Shown here one piece after another: positions 43,910 through 53,165 of a stretch of DNA of 53,197 nt. The translations under genes were made by a program, and so were the position numbers. The number at the start of each line of letters is the position of its first letter. Positions within the stretch are counted from its first letter, which is position 1. The notes beneath the pieces are model-generated. The model had not been told where the DNA came from and did not search any database. It saw only the letters and a program-made list of their open reading frames with translations. The DNA is taken from positions 1 to 53,197 of the forward strand of contig CALFTM010000030.1 of the NCBI GenBank assembly GCA_937916355.1. Direction: 5' to 3'. The DNA is from an uncultured Bacteroidales bacterium (GTDB taxonomy: Bacteria > Bacteroidota > Bacteroidia > Bacteroidales > Paludibacteraceae).

Positions 43910-44915
43910 AAGTAGGGAAAAATAGATAGAGTATTGATGCAATTCCGAATATTCCCCACAATATCTTAGTGAGCAAGTTGAAGTCAGAAGAAAACGACTG
44001 TCCGATTAGAATAGAAGAGAAAAAGATGTAGATGGGCAGTAATAGTCCGACATCCGAAGGTCTGAGAAGGACAAGGAGAAGGGAGAGGGAGAAATTAATG
44101 CAGATGTATTTCGTTTCTTGGCGAGTCTTGATGGATTGGTGTTCACTCAAAAAGTAAACTTTCACAAGGGAGAAGAGTGCGAGCAATGTGATGATGCCAA
44201 GGTAGATGAGAAATGGTTCACTTGCAAAATTCAGCAGAGTGTTGTCTCCCAGCCACCATGAGTTGAGGTATATCTCGACCAAAAAGAGGTTGTCGGTTGC
44301 AGCCAATGCAAGAAGCAGATAAAAAGGTGGTACGAGAAACCCTAAAAAAAGTGCCAATACACTTTTGACGGACAACGTCTGGGTTTGAAATGAGAAAAAT
44401 ATCAAAGGGATTATGTAAGCCAGAGTGGACAAGGCAAGTAAGGATGAAAGACCTAAAAGTAGTCCCATATTGAATTTTGTGCGTGCCACATTGCTGGACA
44501 TCTCTTCACAAAGTTTGAAAGAGGAGAAGAGCCTTAGCGCAAAAATAAATGCCAATATTGCCCCGATGTTGAGAGTGTGTGGTCTCATCAGAAGGGAGAC
44601 GATGATGACAAAAAAGAAGGTTGGAAGTAGGGTCCTGACGGGGATGAAGGAAAATTGCTCATTCATCCAGAAGAGAGTCCCTCCCACAGTGATGATAAGT
44701 GTGGCAGAAATGATGAGAGCAGGAAGTGAGGTTACCTCAAACGATTGATTTAGTAGAAATGTCAACGGAGAATACCCCAAGATGAGGCTCTCCGGTGGCA
44801 TTACTTTATAAGAAGTCTCAAACCAACCACTCCAAATGAAAGCGACCAGAAGAAGGCAGAGGACAATGTTCGATACCTTCGGACGGATTAGATCAGCGTA
44901 GGAGCGGTGGTTCAT
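43896..44915 (-). CDS. Polytopic membrane protein, DUF6427-like
   Basis: A 339-aa protein with about nine or ten TM segments and few charged residues. It resembles the DUF6427 membrane proteins of Bacteroidota that lie next to purine and phosphoribosyl genes, but I recognise it only by general form and context. It follows purD by 30 bases and overlaps the YqaA-like gene. No catalytic motif is visible. Confidence 0.6.
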   Translation of the reverse strand: MNHRSYADLIRPKVSNIVLCLLLVAFIWSGWFETSYKVMPPESLILGYSPLTFLLNQSFEVTSLPALIISATLIITVGGTLFWMNEQFSFIPVRTLLPTFFFVIIVSLLMRPHTLNIGAILAFIFALRLFSSFKLCEEMSSNVARTKFNMGLLLGLSSLLALSTLAYIIPLIFFSFQTQTLSVKSVLALFLGFLVPPFYLLLALAATDNLFLVEIYLNSWWLGDNTLLNFASEPFLIYLGIITLLALFSLVKVYFLSEHQSIKTRQETKYICINFSLSLLLVLLRPSDVGLLLPIYIFFSSILIGQSFSSDFNLLTKILWGIFGIASILYLFFPTYDFI

Positions 44916-44945
44916 AAAAACTTAGTTATCAATTAAGGAAAAAGG

Positions 44946-46217
44946 TTATTTTAAATCCAGACCAATATCTCTTCTGAAATATTTTTTATCGAAATGAATC
45001 TTTTCGATGTTTTTGAAGGAGTTGGTCAAGGCCTCTTCTTTTGTCTTGCCGTAAGAGCTGACAGAGAGTACCCTACCTCCGCTTGTCACTAATTTTCCGT
45101 TTGATATTTGAGTGCCGGCATGGAAAACGATGCTTCCTTCCACATTCTCCAATCCGGAAATCTCTTTGCCTTTTTCGTAGGCTTCAGGATAACCACCGGA
45201 AACCATCATGACGGTTACTGCAGCACGTTCGTCCTCCTCTAAGGTTTTCTCTCCCAATGTGCAGGTTGCTACGCCCTCGAACAATTCGACCAAGTCGGAC
45301 TTGATTCGAAGCATCACAGCCTCAGTCTCAGGATCTCCCATTCTAACGTTATATTCGATTACCATAGGTTCATTCTTCACATTGATGAGTCCGAGGAAGA
45401 TGAATCCTTTGTAGGTGATGTTCTCCGCTTTTAGTCCTTTAACTGTAGGGATTACGATACGCTCCTCCACTTTTTTTATGAAGACCTCATCTGCAAAAGG
45501 AACAGGAGATACAGCACCCATTCCTCCGGTGTTCAATCCGGTGTCGCCTTCGCCGATTCTCTTGTAGTCTTTTGCGACAGGTAAAATTTTGTAGTTTTCA
45601 CCATCCGTCAGGACGAAAACGGAACACTCGATACCTGAGAGGAACTCTTCTATAACAACGGTGGAACTTGCCTTGCCGAATTTTCCATCCAACATGTTTT
45701 TCAATTCGGTTTTTGCCTCTTCTAAATCGTTGATGATCAAAACTCCTTTTCCAGCAGCCAATCCATCAGCCTTTAAGACATACGGGGCTTCCAATGATTC
45801 CAAGAACTTCAACCCTTCCGCCAATGTGTCGGTAGTGAAACTTTGATAGCGTGCAGTAGGTATATTATGGCGCATCATGAAAGCTTTGGCAAAATCTTTG
45901 CTACCCTCCAATTGCGCTCCCTCTTTTGATGGTCCGATAACCGGGATTGATTTCAAGTCCTCGTTTTCAGCGAAGAAATCATAAATTCCGTTCACCAAAG
46001 GATCTTCTGGTCCGACCACCACCATGTTGATGTTATTTTCCTTCACGAATTGTTGGATGGCAGGAAAGTCGTTGGCAGAAATATTCACGTTCTCACCCAT
46101 GGAGTGAGTTCCTCCGTTACCCGGTGCAATGAATAATTTTTCAACTTTACTGCTTTGTGCGATTTTCCATGCAAGAGCATGCTCGCGACCGCCAGAACCT
46201 AATAAAAGTATATTCAT
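44946..46217 (-). CDS. purD: Phosphoribosylamine-glycine ligase
   Basis: The product is 423 aa, full family length. It begins MNILLLGSGGREHALAWKI, then PGNGGT, ATP-grasp motifs (YVLKADGLAAGKGVLI, VIEEFLSGIECSVFVLTDG), GGMGAVSP, and FLGLINVKNEPMVIEYNVRMGDPETEAV. This is the second step of purine synthesis. It is the third gene of the operon led by the DUF2723 gene, with only 20 bases after the deacetylase. Confidence 0.97.
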   Translation of the reverse strand: MNILLLGSGGREHALAWKIAQSSKVEKLFIAPGNGGTHSMGENVNISANDFPAIQQFVKENNINMVVVGPEDPLVNGIYDFFAENEDLKSIPVIGPSKEGAQLEGSKDFAKAFMMRHNIPTARYQSFTTDTLAEGLKFLESLEAPYVLKADGLAAGKGVLIINDLEEAKTELKNMLDGKFGKASSTVVIEEFLSGIECSVFVLTDGENYKILPVAKDYKRIGEGDTGLNTGGMGAVSPVPFADEVFIKKVEERIVIPTVKGLKAENITYKGFIFLGLINVKNEPMVIEYNVRMGDPETEAVMLRIKSDLVELFEGVATCTLGEKTLEEDERAAVTVMMVSGGYPEAYEKGKEISGLENVEGSIVFHAGTQISNGKLVTSGGRVLSVSSYGKTKEEALTNSFKNIEKIHFDKKYFRRDIGLDLK

Positions 46218-46237
46218 AATTCAATATTTATCTTTTG

Positions 46238-46888
46238 TTACTTTAAAATTTCAAAACCTGCAATCGACAAATTCTCATCAGTCAACAAATCGAATTTGTA
46301 ACCCTCGCTTTGGAGCCATTCGATGGCTTTGGGAAGTGCGTAACGCATGTTTTTCTCAGCTTTCAATGAGTCGTGAAAAACGATGATCGAGCCATTCCTT
46401 GTGTATTTTTTCACGATGTCCAAAACCTCCTCTCCTGTCAGTTTGTTGTTGTAGTCTCTTGTGACGACATCCCAGAATACGATGTTGTATTTTTTCCGAA
46501 TAGAGAAGAACTGTGTATATCTGAAAGTCCCATGGGGAGGTCTGAATAGTTTGCTGTGGATGAAATCGTCCGCCTTCTGTGTGTTGGCGATATAATTTTT
46601 AGAGAGGTTTGTAAAACCTGCAAGGTGGTTGTAGGTGTGGTTCCCCACTAAATGCCCCTCTTTGAGCACCTCCTCGAACACCTCCGGGTGTTTTTTCACA
46701 TTTTCCCCTACGCAAAAAAAAGTCGCTTTCACCCCATATTTCCGCAACACCTCCAATACGAATGGAGTTACTCCCGGAATCGGACCATCATCAAAGGTGA
46801 GGTAGATGGTCTTTTCCTTTTGGGGGAGTCTCCAAATCGTTTTGGGATATATTTTCCGCACAAAAAGCGGAACTTGTTCAATAATCAT
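46238..46888 (-). CDS. Polysaccharide deacetylase (NodB homology)
   Basis: The product is 216 aa with NodB motif 1 YLTFDDGPIPGVTP (metal Asp in TFDD, residues 31-34), motif 2 HLVGNHTYNHLAG (His ligands at residues ~83-87), and motif 3 around FRPPHGTFRYTQ. No signal peptide is visible; the N-terminal region is short and partly hydrophobic. The substrate may be peptidoglycan, exopolysaccharide or a glycan linked to the DUF2723 protein. It starts 1 base from the stop codon of the DUF2723 gene. Confidence 0.9.
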   Translation of the reverse strand: MIIEQVPLFVRKIYPKTIWRLPQKEKTIYLTFDDGPIPGVTPFVLEVLRKYGVKATFFCVGENVKKHPEVFEEVLKEGHLVGNHTYNHLAGFTNLSKNYIANTQKADDFIHSKLFRPPHGTFRYTQFFSIRKKYNIVFWDVVTRDYNNKLTGEEVLDIVKKYTRNGSIIVFHDSLKAEKNMRYALPKAIEWLQSEGYKFDLLTDENLSIAGFEILK

Positions 46889-46889
46889 T

Positions 46890-49800
46890 TTACTGATTCA
46901 ACACTTTGTAGATAGAGTAGAACTTGTTGTAATCTTCAGGTTTTGCCTCCATACCCATGATCTCATAGAGTCTGAGGATTTCTGAATAGATTTCAAACTG
47001 TTCTTGGAATTCTCGTCTAACAACACTCAATTTTTTAGGAGACAGACCGGAGAACCATTCGAGGTACTGTTTAGAATTTTTCTCCAATTCAGCGAGAATG
47101 TTTTTGGCTTTCTCATTTTCTCCCAAGTCGTTATACTGGCGAGCCATCATGAGGTTTGCCGTAGTATATGGCACTTGAGGGCTTGGCAACACTTTGTGGC
47201 AGTAGTCGAGAACCTCTATCGCCTTCTTTTCGTTTTCTGCGATAAGTGCGTTGTTGGCAGTGGTGTCTATCTGAGCAATGTGTTTATTGAGTTTCTCAAT
47301 CAACTCGTTTTTTGGAGTCTTTGCAGAAACTTTCAAAATCTCAGCAGCCACTTCTGGTGCTTTCGCCAATAGAAGTGAATCAGGGTAGGTCTTGGTGTCT
47401 CTACCCAAACGGTCGTTATTGTAGTAGTTATAGCACAAATAACGGAAAGGATTCACAATTGTAGGGTCAGCCTGTTTCTGAGGATCTTGGGTTAATACCA
47501 CTTTCAATACCTCACAGAAATTCTTCTCGATTTCAATCTTCCTGTTTTGGGACATCAGCGCGTCGGTGAGGCGCAGGAACATAAATCGCAAAGTATTTGT
47601 CATGCGGAGGTTGTTCTCATCCAAGTAGATGTCAGGATTTTCTGCAATGCCACCCCATTTGAACTTGTGCAACAAATTGTCGTATGTCCTTTCTATGTTC
47701 ACTTGCTCGCTTCTTGAGAAGACCCCGTTAAGTTTTGGAACGACCCTATATGCCATACCTTCCAGAGAGAAGTATGGACTCAGTCCGAGGTAGCTGTCAC
47801 TTCCAACTGTTACTGCGAAATAGATAGGGCGTTTCCAATTGTTGTTTTGCAAAAGGTCCATGATGACCAAGTCGTTTTTGCCCAAATAGCTTCGATTGTT
47901 CAAATTTATGCGGATCTGGTCTTCAACCAATTCCTTTTCATCTTCAGTTACGATGCCAGCTGCCACCACATCATCTTTATTGACAGCCAGATGGAAGTTC
48001 TTTGAAGGAATAAAGTTGATTTCATCATCTCTATAAGGGTTGAACCTCGAATACTTCTTAGGATTTTTTGCGATATCCATCGCCAATGAGAAATCCAATT
48101 CGGGTACACCCTGTGATAGGTAGACAATGTCCATCTTTCCGTTCATATAATCTTTCGCCTCCATTGAGAGCGGAAGAGGGGAAGACTCGTATGCCTGACG
48201 CTTCATTTGGTCGACATACCATCCCATCTGCAAATAGCTGAGATTGGCCACACGAGCATCTGTACCAACTCCTTCAACCTCTTGATTATACCATAGAGGG
48301 AAGGTGTCGTTATCTCCGTTTGTGAAGATGATGGCATCAGGTTCCAGAGATAGAAGGTAGTTCTGTCCGAAGTCTCTTGCGGTGAAACGTCCCGAGCGGT
48401 CGTGGTCGTCCCAGTTCTCCGCAGCCATCAATGCAGGCACACCCAAACAGAGTAGGGTCGCCAAGGTGGCTGATATTCGTTTCAATGGTTTGATTTTCTC
48501 CAAGAGCTCGACTATGTAAGGGACACCCAGACCTATCCAGATGCAGAACGCATAGAATGAACCAGCGTACGCATAGTCACGTTCACGCGGTTGCAGTGGT
48601 GTTTGGTTCAAATAGAGGATAATCGCCAAACCAGTCATGAAGAAGAGGATGAAAGTAATCCAGAAACTTTGGTTGCCTTTCTTCTTTTTAGAGAATTGGA
48701 AAAGGATTCCTAAAATACCCAAAAGTAGAGGGAGGAAGTAGTAGGCGTTTCTTCCTTTGTTGTTTTTAAGTTCGTCAGGTAACTGGTCTTGGTCTCCCAA
48801 TCGTATATTGTCGATAAAGTCGATTCCGCTAATCCAGTTTCCGTGGAGGATTCCGCCATGACTTTGGATGTCATTTTGTCTACCCACAAAGTTCCACATG
48901 AAATAGCGGAAGTACATGAATCCCACTTGGTAGCGGAAGAAGTAGGTGAGGTTCTCTCCAAAAGTAGGAACGATCTTGGTTCTCTTCTCGCCCATGTGGT
49001 CATAGCGCACTTTCTTACCTTTGATGTCACCCCATGCTTTATATTCTTCGATATGGGAAGCCTGTTTGCTATACATACGAGGGAAGAACATGCAATTGTC
49101 ATAATTGTATTTTTTCTCCTCATCATAAGCCTCGTAAGAATCGGGTTCATCAGGCGAAGTTTTGATTTTCTTTGCATAAATAGGGGCTCCTGTCTCAATA
49201 TCTGCCTCCCAACCCAAGTTGGTCTTCTTACGTTTGATTTCAGAAGCGTAGCTCTCTCCCCACAATAGAGGCGTATCTCCATATTGTTCGCGGTTGAGGT
49301 AACTTTTCAAGGCGAACACATCATCCGGAGAGTTTTGGTCCATCGGGGTATTAGCCGCCGAGCGGATGATGATGGTGGCATAGGTGGAGTAGCCGATGAT
49401 GATGACGGTGCAGGCCAGTAGGATGGTGTTGAGCATCGCCATGTTCTGGTATTTCTTCATATACAAGAAGGCAAAGATACCGACGGTAAGGAGAAGACCC
49501 AGCCAGATTGGCAATCTGCCTCCAAAAAATGGAATACCCAAGAGGAGTATTGCAAGGGTGAAGGCGATGTAGACGGTTAGATTGCCCTTCCCACTTTCAT
49601 TTTCATTGTCAGAGACAATTTTTTCAGAGTTGTTGGATGCATTCTCCCCACTCAGTTTCAGTCCCCACACCAGGCAGATGATAAGAGCGCAAGCGTAGAT
49701 GATTGTTCCGCTATTGAAACTCCACCCGAGTTGGTTGACGAAGAATAGCTCGAACCAACCTGCCACTTGTACAAAACCGGGTACGATACCGTAGAGGATG

Positions 49801-50504
49801 ATAGCAAGGATTCCACAAGAGGCAAGCAATGTGTAGATTGTCCCCTTGGTGGTCGGAGTGAATTTTTTGTAGTAGTAAACCAAAGCGAGAACCGGAATGG
49901 TCAAGAGGTTCAAAAGGTGCACACCGATGGAGAGTCCCATCAGGTAGGCGATCAAGATGAGCCATCTGTTGGCGTATGGTTGGTCTGCCACATCTTCCCA
50001 TTTGAGGATTGCCCAGAAGACCACCGCAGTGAAGAGGGACGAGTAGGCGTAGACCTCACCCTCGACTGCCGAGAACCAGAAGGTGTCGGAGAAAGTGTAT
50101 GCCAATGCTCCAACCGCACCTGCCCCCAAGATCGTGATGATTTTGTTCAACGGAATCTCAGTCTGCTTTGAAACTTCTCCATCAAGAACCAGTTTACGTG
50201 TTAGGTGGGTGATGGTCCAGAACAAGAATAAGATACATAATGCGCTACAGATGGCAGAAAAACTATTCACCATCATCGCCACTTGTGTCTGATCTGATGC
50301 AAATAAGGTAAAGAACTTTGCTGTAAGCATGAAAAACGGAGCTCCCGGAGGGTGTCCCACCTCCAATTTGTCCGCTGTAGAAATAAATTCACCACAGTCC
50401 CAAAAGCTGGCTGTTGGTTCGATTGTCAGAAGGTAAGTAGCTGCAGCTATCGCAAACACTATCCAACCAACGATGTTGTTTAGCAACTTAAAACGCTTCA
50501 TCAA
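46890..50504 (-). CDS. DUF2723 family protein, probable protein O-mannosyltransferase-like (GT117)
   Basis: A 1204-aa protein. The first half has about 12 TM segments: residues 15-30, 75-100 and further. The motif PTASFWDCGEFISTADKLEVGHPPGAPFFML (about 31-60) marks the family and recalls GT-C sugar transferases. The soluble C-terminal half has helical, TPR-like ARQYNDLGENEKAKNILAEL repeats. It is a plausible membrane sugar transferase that modifies exported proteins. It heads a tight operon with the deacetylase and purD. Confidence 0.85.
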   Translation of the reverse strand: MMKRFKLLNNIVGWIVFAIAAATYLLTIEPTASFWDCGEFISTADKLEVGHPPGAPFFMLTAKFFTLFASDQTQVAMMVNSFSAICSALCILFLFWTITHLTRKLVLDGEVSKQTEIPLNKIITILGAGAVGALAYTFSDTFWFSAVEGEVYAYSSLFTAVVFWAILKWEDVADQPYANRWLILIAYLMGLSIGVHLLNLLTIPVLALVYYYKKFTPTTKGTIYTLLASCGILAIILYGIVPGFVQVAGWFELFFVNQLGWSFNSGTIIYACALIICLVWGLKLSGENASNNSEKIVSDNENESGKGNLTVYIAFTLAILLLGIPFFGGRLPIWLGLLLTVGIFAFLYMKKYQNMAMLNTILLACTVIIIGYSTYATIIIRSAANTPMDQNSPDDVFALKSYLNREQYGDTPLLWGESYASEIKRKKTNLGWEADIETGAPIYAKKIKTSPDEPDSYEAYDEEKKYNYDNCMFFPRMYSKQASHIEEYKAWGDIKGKKVRYDHMGEKRTKIVPTFGENLTYFFRYQVGFMYFRYFMWNFVGRQNDIQSHGGILHGNWISGIDFIDNIRLGDQDQLPDELKNNKGRNAYYFLPLLLGILGILFQFSKKKKGNQSFWITFILFFMTGLAIILYLNQTPLQPRERDYAYAGSFYAFCIWIGLGVPYIVELLEKIKPLKRISATLATLLCLGVPALMAAENWDDHDRSGRFTARDFGQNYLLSLEPDAIIFTNGDNDTFPLWYNQEVEGVGTDARVANLSYLQMGWYVDQMKRQAYESSPLPLSMEAKDYMNGKMDIVYLSQGVPELDFSLAMDIAKNPKKYSRFNPYRDDEINFIPSKNFHLAVNKDDVVAAGIVTEDEKELVEDQIRINLNNRSYLGKNDLVIMDLLQNNNWKRPIYFAVTVGSDSYLGLSPYFSLEGMAYRVVPKLNGVFSRSEQVNIERTYDNLLHKFKWGGIAENPDIYLDENNLRMTNTLRFMFLRLTDALMSQNRKIEIEKNFCEVLKVVLTQDPQKQADPTIVNPFRYLCYNYYNNDRLGRDTKTYPDSLLLAKAPEVAAEILKVSAKTPKNELIEKLNKHIAQIDTTANNALIAENEKKAIEVLDYCHKVLPSPQVPYTTANLMMARQYNDLGENEKAKNILAELEKNSKQYLEWFSGLSPKKLSVVRREFQEQFEIYSEILRLYEIMGMEAKPEDYNKFYSIYKVLNQ

Positions 50505-50587
50505 TTTTTCTATTGGTTTATACTCAATTATTTCTATTCTCAGAACCGTTTGTGGTGGTTTCCACCACTTGCGGATACTTCAAATCG

Positions 50588-50618
50588 CAAAAGTAAACAA
50601 AAAATCTGTAAGAGACAA
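50588..50618 (-). promoter_or_regulatory. Promoter of the DUF2723-deacetylase-purD operon
   Basis: On the minus strand TTG (50618-50616), 20 bases, TACTTTTG (50595-50588) is a full consensus pair. A perfect 7-bp hairpin (GTGGTGG-AAA-CCACCAC, 50568-50552) follows in the leader, about 50 bases upstream of the start codon. Confidence 0.65.
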
Positions 50619-50703
50619 TATTTATTTGCGTGCTATGATGTTTAGGAGCGGAAACTTCTTGTCAAGAAGGGCGAATGAATTGAAGTATGTCATGGAAAAT
50701 TTG

Positions 50704-51270
50704 TCAGTTGCTATGATTGTCTCTCTTCTCTTCTGGCGCACTCTCCATTTTCAAGTGGGGTAAAATGGACTGGTAGGTCTCTTCCGAAAGTCCGTAGATC
50801 TTTCTCAGCTGTTCGACCGACTTGAAGCCTCCGCATTTGTCCCGGTATTTTACGATTCGTTTAGAAAGAACGCTCCCGATGCCTCTGAGCCTTTTCCATT
50901 CGGAGGTGTCTGCTCGATTGATGTCTATTCGGACGGTATCGTAGTTGAAGCGAGGACGTTTCTTTTCGAGGTGGTGTTGTGAGGCGGTGCGTTTTCCCCG
51001 TTTGTAATTGGGAGTTTGAGAGACTTTCGGTTGAGTATTTGCGTGCGTAGGGCTGGTTACTTCAGTGGAAGTGTCGGACTTCATACTTTGAAAAGCTGGA
51101 AGTGCCGATGGAATCGAATTTTTTTGTTGTTGAAGCTTGCAAACCTTCTGCTCCTCCTTCGATTGCAGAGGTATGCAAAAGTTGATGGCAAACATCATGA
51201 AAATTAATGCTAAGAGGATACAAATGCCATTGCGTTCTCCTTTGGTGTAAAAAAATAAAAAATTGAGCAT
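50704..51270 (-). CDS. ComEA-like helix-hairpin-helix protein
   Basis: The product is 188 aa with an N-terminal TM segment (about 16-35). A Ser/Pro/Gln-rich, probably disordered linker (to about 110) follows, and the C-terminal helix-hairpin-helix pair (about 113-178: IDINRADTSEWKRLRGIGSVLSKRIVKYRDKCGGF, then LRKIYGLSEETYQSIL) is DNA-binding in ComEA proteins. Its membrane anchor and HhH pair suggest a DNA-receptor role in uptake; other roles are possible. A promoter-like TTG-N20-GAATTTTG stands upstream. Confidence 0.85.
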   Translation of the reverse strand: MLNFLFFYTKGERNGICILLALIFMMFAINFCIPLQSKEEQKVCKLQQQKNSIPSALPAFQSMKSDTSTEVTSPTHANTQPKVSQTPNYKRGKRTASQHHLEKKRPRFNYDTVRIDINRADTSEWKRLRGIGSVLSKRIVKYRDKCGGFKSVEQLRKIYGLSEETYQSILPHLKMESAPEEKRDNHSN

Positions 51271-51300
51271 GTCAAAACAGGTTGAAAATTATTATTGTCG

Positions 51301-51331
51301 CAAAATTCATAAAAAAATCGGAAGTTTGCAA
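51301..51331 (-). promoter_or_regulatory. Possible promoter of the HhH protein gene
   Basis: On the minus strand TTG (51331-51329), 20 bases, GAATTTTG (51308-51301) differs from the -7 consensus in its first base only. Confidence 0.4.
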
Positions 51332-51593
51332 GACTCTTTCGGTTTTATTTGCCATGAAGAAGAATTTCTTGGTGAATGATTTTTACAAAATCTCTTTTGA
51401 CATATATATGATATGACGTTCAGAAGAAAGAATAACCCCAAGCATAGGGTTGATCACATGATAATTTTGTAAACGAGAAAGTTGTTGCTGACAAAATGCT
51501 AAAAAAACTGTTGATTTAAAAACAAAAAGAAATTGAAAAATAGCCTTTGCGGGAAATAGTAAGCAATTTTTTGTAATTCGACCTACATTTCTT

Positions 51594-51623
51594 TTGTTTC
51601 AATCACTTTTTTGTGTAATTTTG
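51594..51623 (+). promoter_or_regulatory. Promoter of the aspartate aminotransferase gene
   Basis: TTG (51594-51596), 19 bases, TAATTTTG (51616-51623) is a perfect consensus pair. Transcription would start near 51630, leaving about 90 bases of leader before the start codon. Confidence 0.75.
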
Positions 51624-51634
51624 CACCCGAAATT

Positions 51635-51685
51635 ATGCGAAGAGTGTCGAGTTGTTTTGAAAAACAGTCTGGCGGTTCTTCGTGA
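51635..51685 (+). CDS. Upstream ORF in the aspartate aminotransferase leader (16 aa)
   Basis: ATG at 51635-51637 opens MRRVSSCFEKQSGGSS and a TGA stop at 51683-51685. The ATG lies about five bases after the expected transcription start and 84 bases before the main gene. The ORF sequence folds on itself: CGAAGAG near its start pairs with TTCTTCG near its stop, and TGTTT/AAACA forms an inner stem. A second mini-ORF (MFDIE) overlaps the stop as TGATG. Composition is unusual (Cys, Ser/Gly-rich tail), but no biosynthetic amino acid is enriched. It may be chance, or a leader peptide. Confidence 0.45.
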   Translation: MRRVSSCFEKQSGGSS

Positions 51686-51718
51686 TGTTTGATATAGAGT
51701 GAGTTAAAAATTTAGAAA

Positions 51719-52915
51719 ATGAATCAAGTATCCGATCGTTTAGCGGCATTGTCTCCTTCAGAGACGTTGGCAATGTCACAAAAGAGTCAAGAGTTAAAGG
51801 CGCAAGGCATTGATGTGATAAATCTTAGTGTGGGAGAACCAGACTTCACTACACCGGAACACATTAAGACCGCAGCCAAACAGGCGATTGACGACAATTT
51901 CTCTTTTTATTCTCCAGTTCCTGGCTATCTTCCGTTGAGAAAGGCAATTGTAGAGAAGTTGAAGAAGGAGAACGGTTTGGATTTTACTCCTGAGCAGATT
52001 GTTTGTTCGAATGGTGCGAAGCAGTCTGTCTGCAATGCGATTCTTTGTTTGGTGAATAAAGGAGACGAAGTAATCGTTCCTGCTCCATATTGGGTGAGTT
52101 ACGTTGAGATGGTGAAGTTGGCAGAAGGAACAAATGTGGTAGTGAGTGCAGGAATCGACCAAGATTTCAAAATTACTCCTGCTCAGTTGGAGGCTGCCAT
52201 CACTCCAAAAACAAAGTTGCTCATCCTCTGTTCTCCGTCTAACCCTACTGGTAGCGTTTATAGTCGAGAGGAGTTGAAGGGGTTGGCTGATGTTTTGGCA
52301 AAGTATCCTAACGTGGTGGTTTTGGCTGACGAGATTTACGAGCATATCAATTATGTTGGAAAGCATGAGAGCATCGCTCAATTTGAGGCAATCCGCGACC
52401 GTGTTGTGATTGTGAACGGGGTCTCTAAGGGTTATGCGATGACTGGTTGGCGTTTGGGTTGGATTGCTGCACCGTTGTGGATTGCAAAGGCTTGCAACAA
52501 ATTGCAGGGACAATATACTTCTGGTCCATGTTCCATTGCGCAAAAGGCTGCAGAGGCGGCTTATACTGGCGATCAGTCTTGTGTGGCTGAAATGCGTAAG
52601 GCTTTCGAACGTCGCAAAAATTTGGTGGTTAAGTTAGCGCAAGAGATTGACGGATTCAAGGTGAATGTTCCTGATGGTGCGTTCTACATCTTCCCTGAGT
52701 GTGACTCATTCTTCGGAAAGAAAGCACCGAATGGTGAGGTGATAAAGGATGCTGCTGATTTGGCAATGTACCTTTTGACTGAAGGGCATGTCGCTTGTGT
52801 GGGTGGAGGTGCTTTTGGTGCGCCTAACTGCATCCGTATGTCATACGCTACATCTGATGAGAATATTGTTGAGGCATTTAAGAGAATCAAAGATGCTTTG
52901 GCGGTTTTAAAATAA
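51719..52915 (+). CDS. Class I/II aminotransferase, probably aspartate aminotransferase
   Basis: The product is 398 aa of fold-type I PLP aminotransferase. The PLP lysine is K237 in VNGVSKGYAMTGWRLGW. The N-terminal INLSVGEPDFTTPEHI and SNGAKQSVCNA segments, and ILCSPSNPTGSVY with the Asn of the PLP pocket, match aspartate aminotransferases of the AspC/AspB I-gamma type. It interconverts aspartate and 2-oxoglutarate with oxaloacetate and glutamate. Substrate choice is inferred from similarity and not certain. A clear terminator follows. Confidence 0.9.
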   Translation: MNQVSDRLAALSPSETLAMSQKSQELKAQGIDVINLSVGEPDFTTPEHIKTAAKQAIDDNFSFYSPVPGYLPLRKAIVEKLKKENGLDFTPEQIVCSNGAKQSVCNAILCLVNKGDEVIVPAPYWVSYVEMVKLAEGTNVVVSAGIDQDFKITPAQLEAAITPKTKLLILCSPSNPTGSVYSREELKGLADVLAKYPNVVVLADEIYEHINYVGKHESIAQFEAIRDRVVIVNGVSKGYAMTGWRLGWIAAPLWIAKACNKLQGQYTSGPCSIAQKAAEAAYTGDQSCVAEMRKAFERRKNLVVKLAQEIDGFKVNVPDGAFYIFPECDSFFGKKAPNGEVIKDAADLAMYLLTEGHVACVGGGAFGAPNCIRMSYATSDENIVEAFKRIKDALAVLK

Positions 52916-52935
52916 TTTATTGGTTGAAACAAACG

Positions 52936-52968
52936 AGGGTCGGTTCTTTTTGTGCCGACCCTTTTTTT
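52936..52968 (+). terminator. Terminator after the aminotransferase gene
   Basis: AGGGTCGG (52936-52943) pairs with CCGACCCT (52955-52962), followed by seven T. Confidence 0.9.
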
Positions 52969-53148
52969 GTGACATGCTTAAATTCCACAACACAATAAAA
53001 ACCATTTTTATATGACAAAAACAACATATTAATTTTATATTGACAAGGGCGTGGGATTTCCTATGAAAAAAAAGAGGATTTGTAAATTTTTTAGAGTTGC
53101 ACGAGACGGAATGAGTTTCGGGGGCTACCGCACGTTTGTTAGCGTAGG

Positions 53149-53165
53149 GGCGAATCGCATTCGCC
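53149..53165. repeat. Short palindromic intergenic repeat
   Basis: GGCGAAT-CGC-ATTCGCC is a 7-bp perfect hairpin. Its sequence, preceded by GTAGG, resembles a palindrome found in many copies between genes of Bacteroidota. Only one copy is within the window. Confidence 0.5.

Noticed and set aside
51794..52543. Long minus-strand frame of 249 codons opposite the aminotransferase gene
   Set aside because: Antisense shadow of a confident aminotransferase; no promoter and no family motif.
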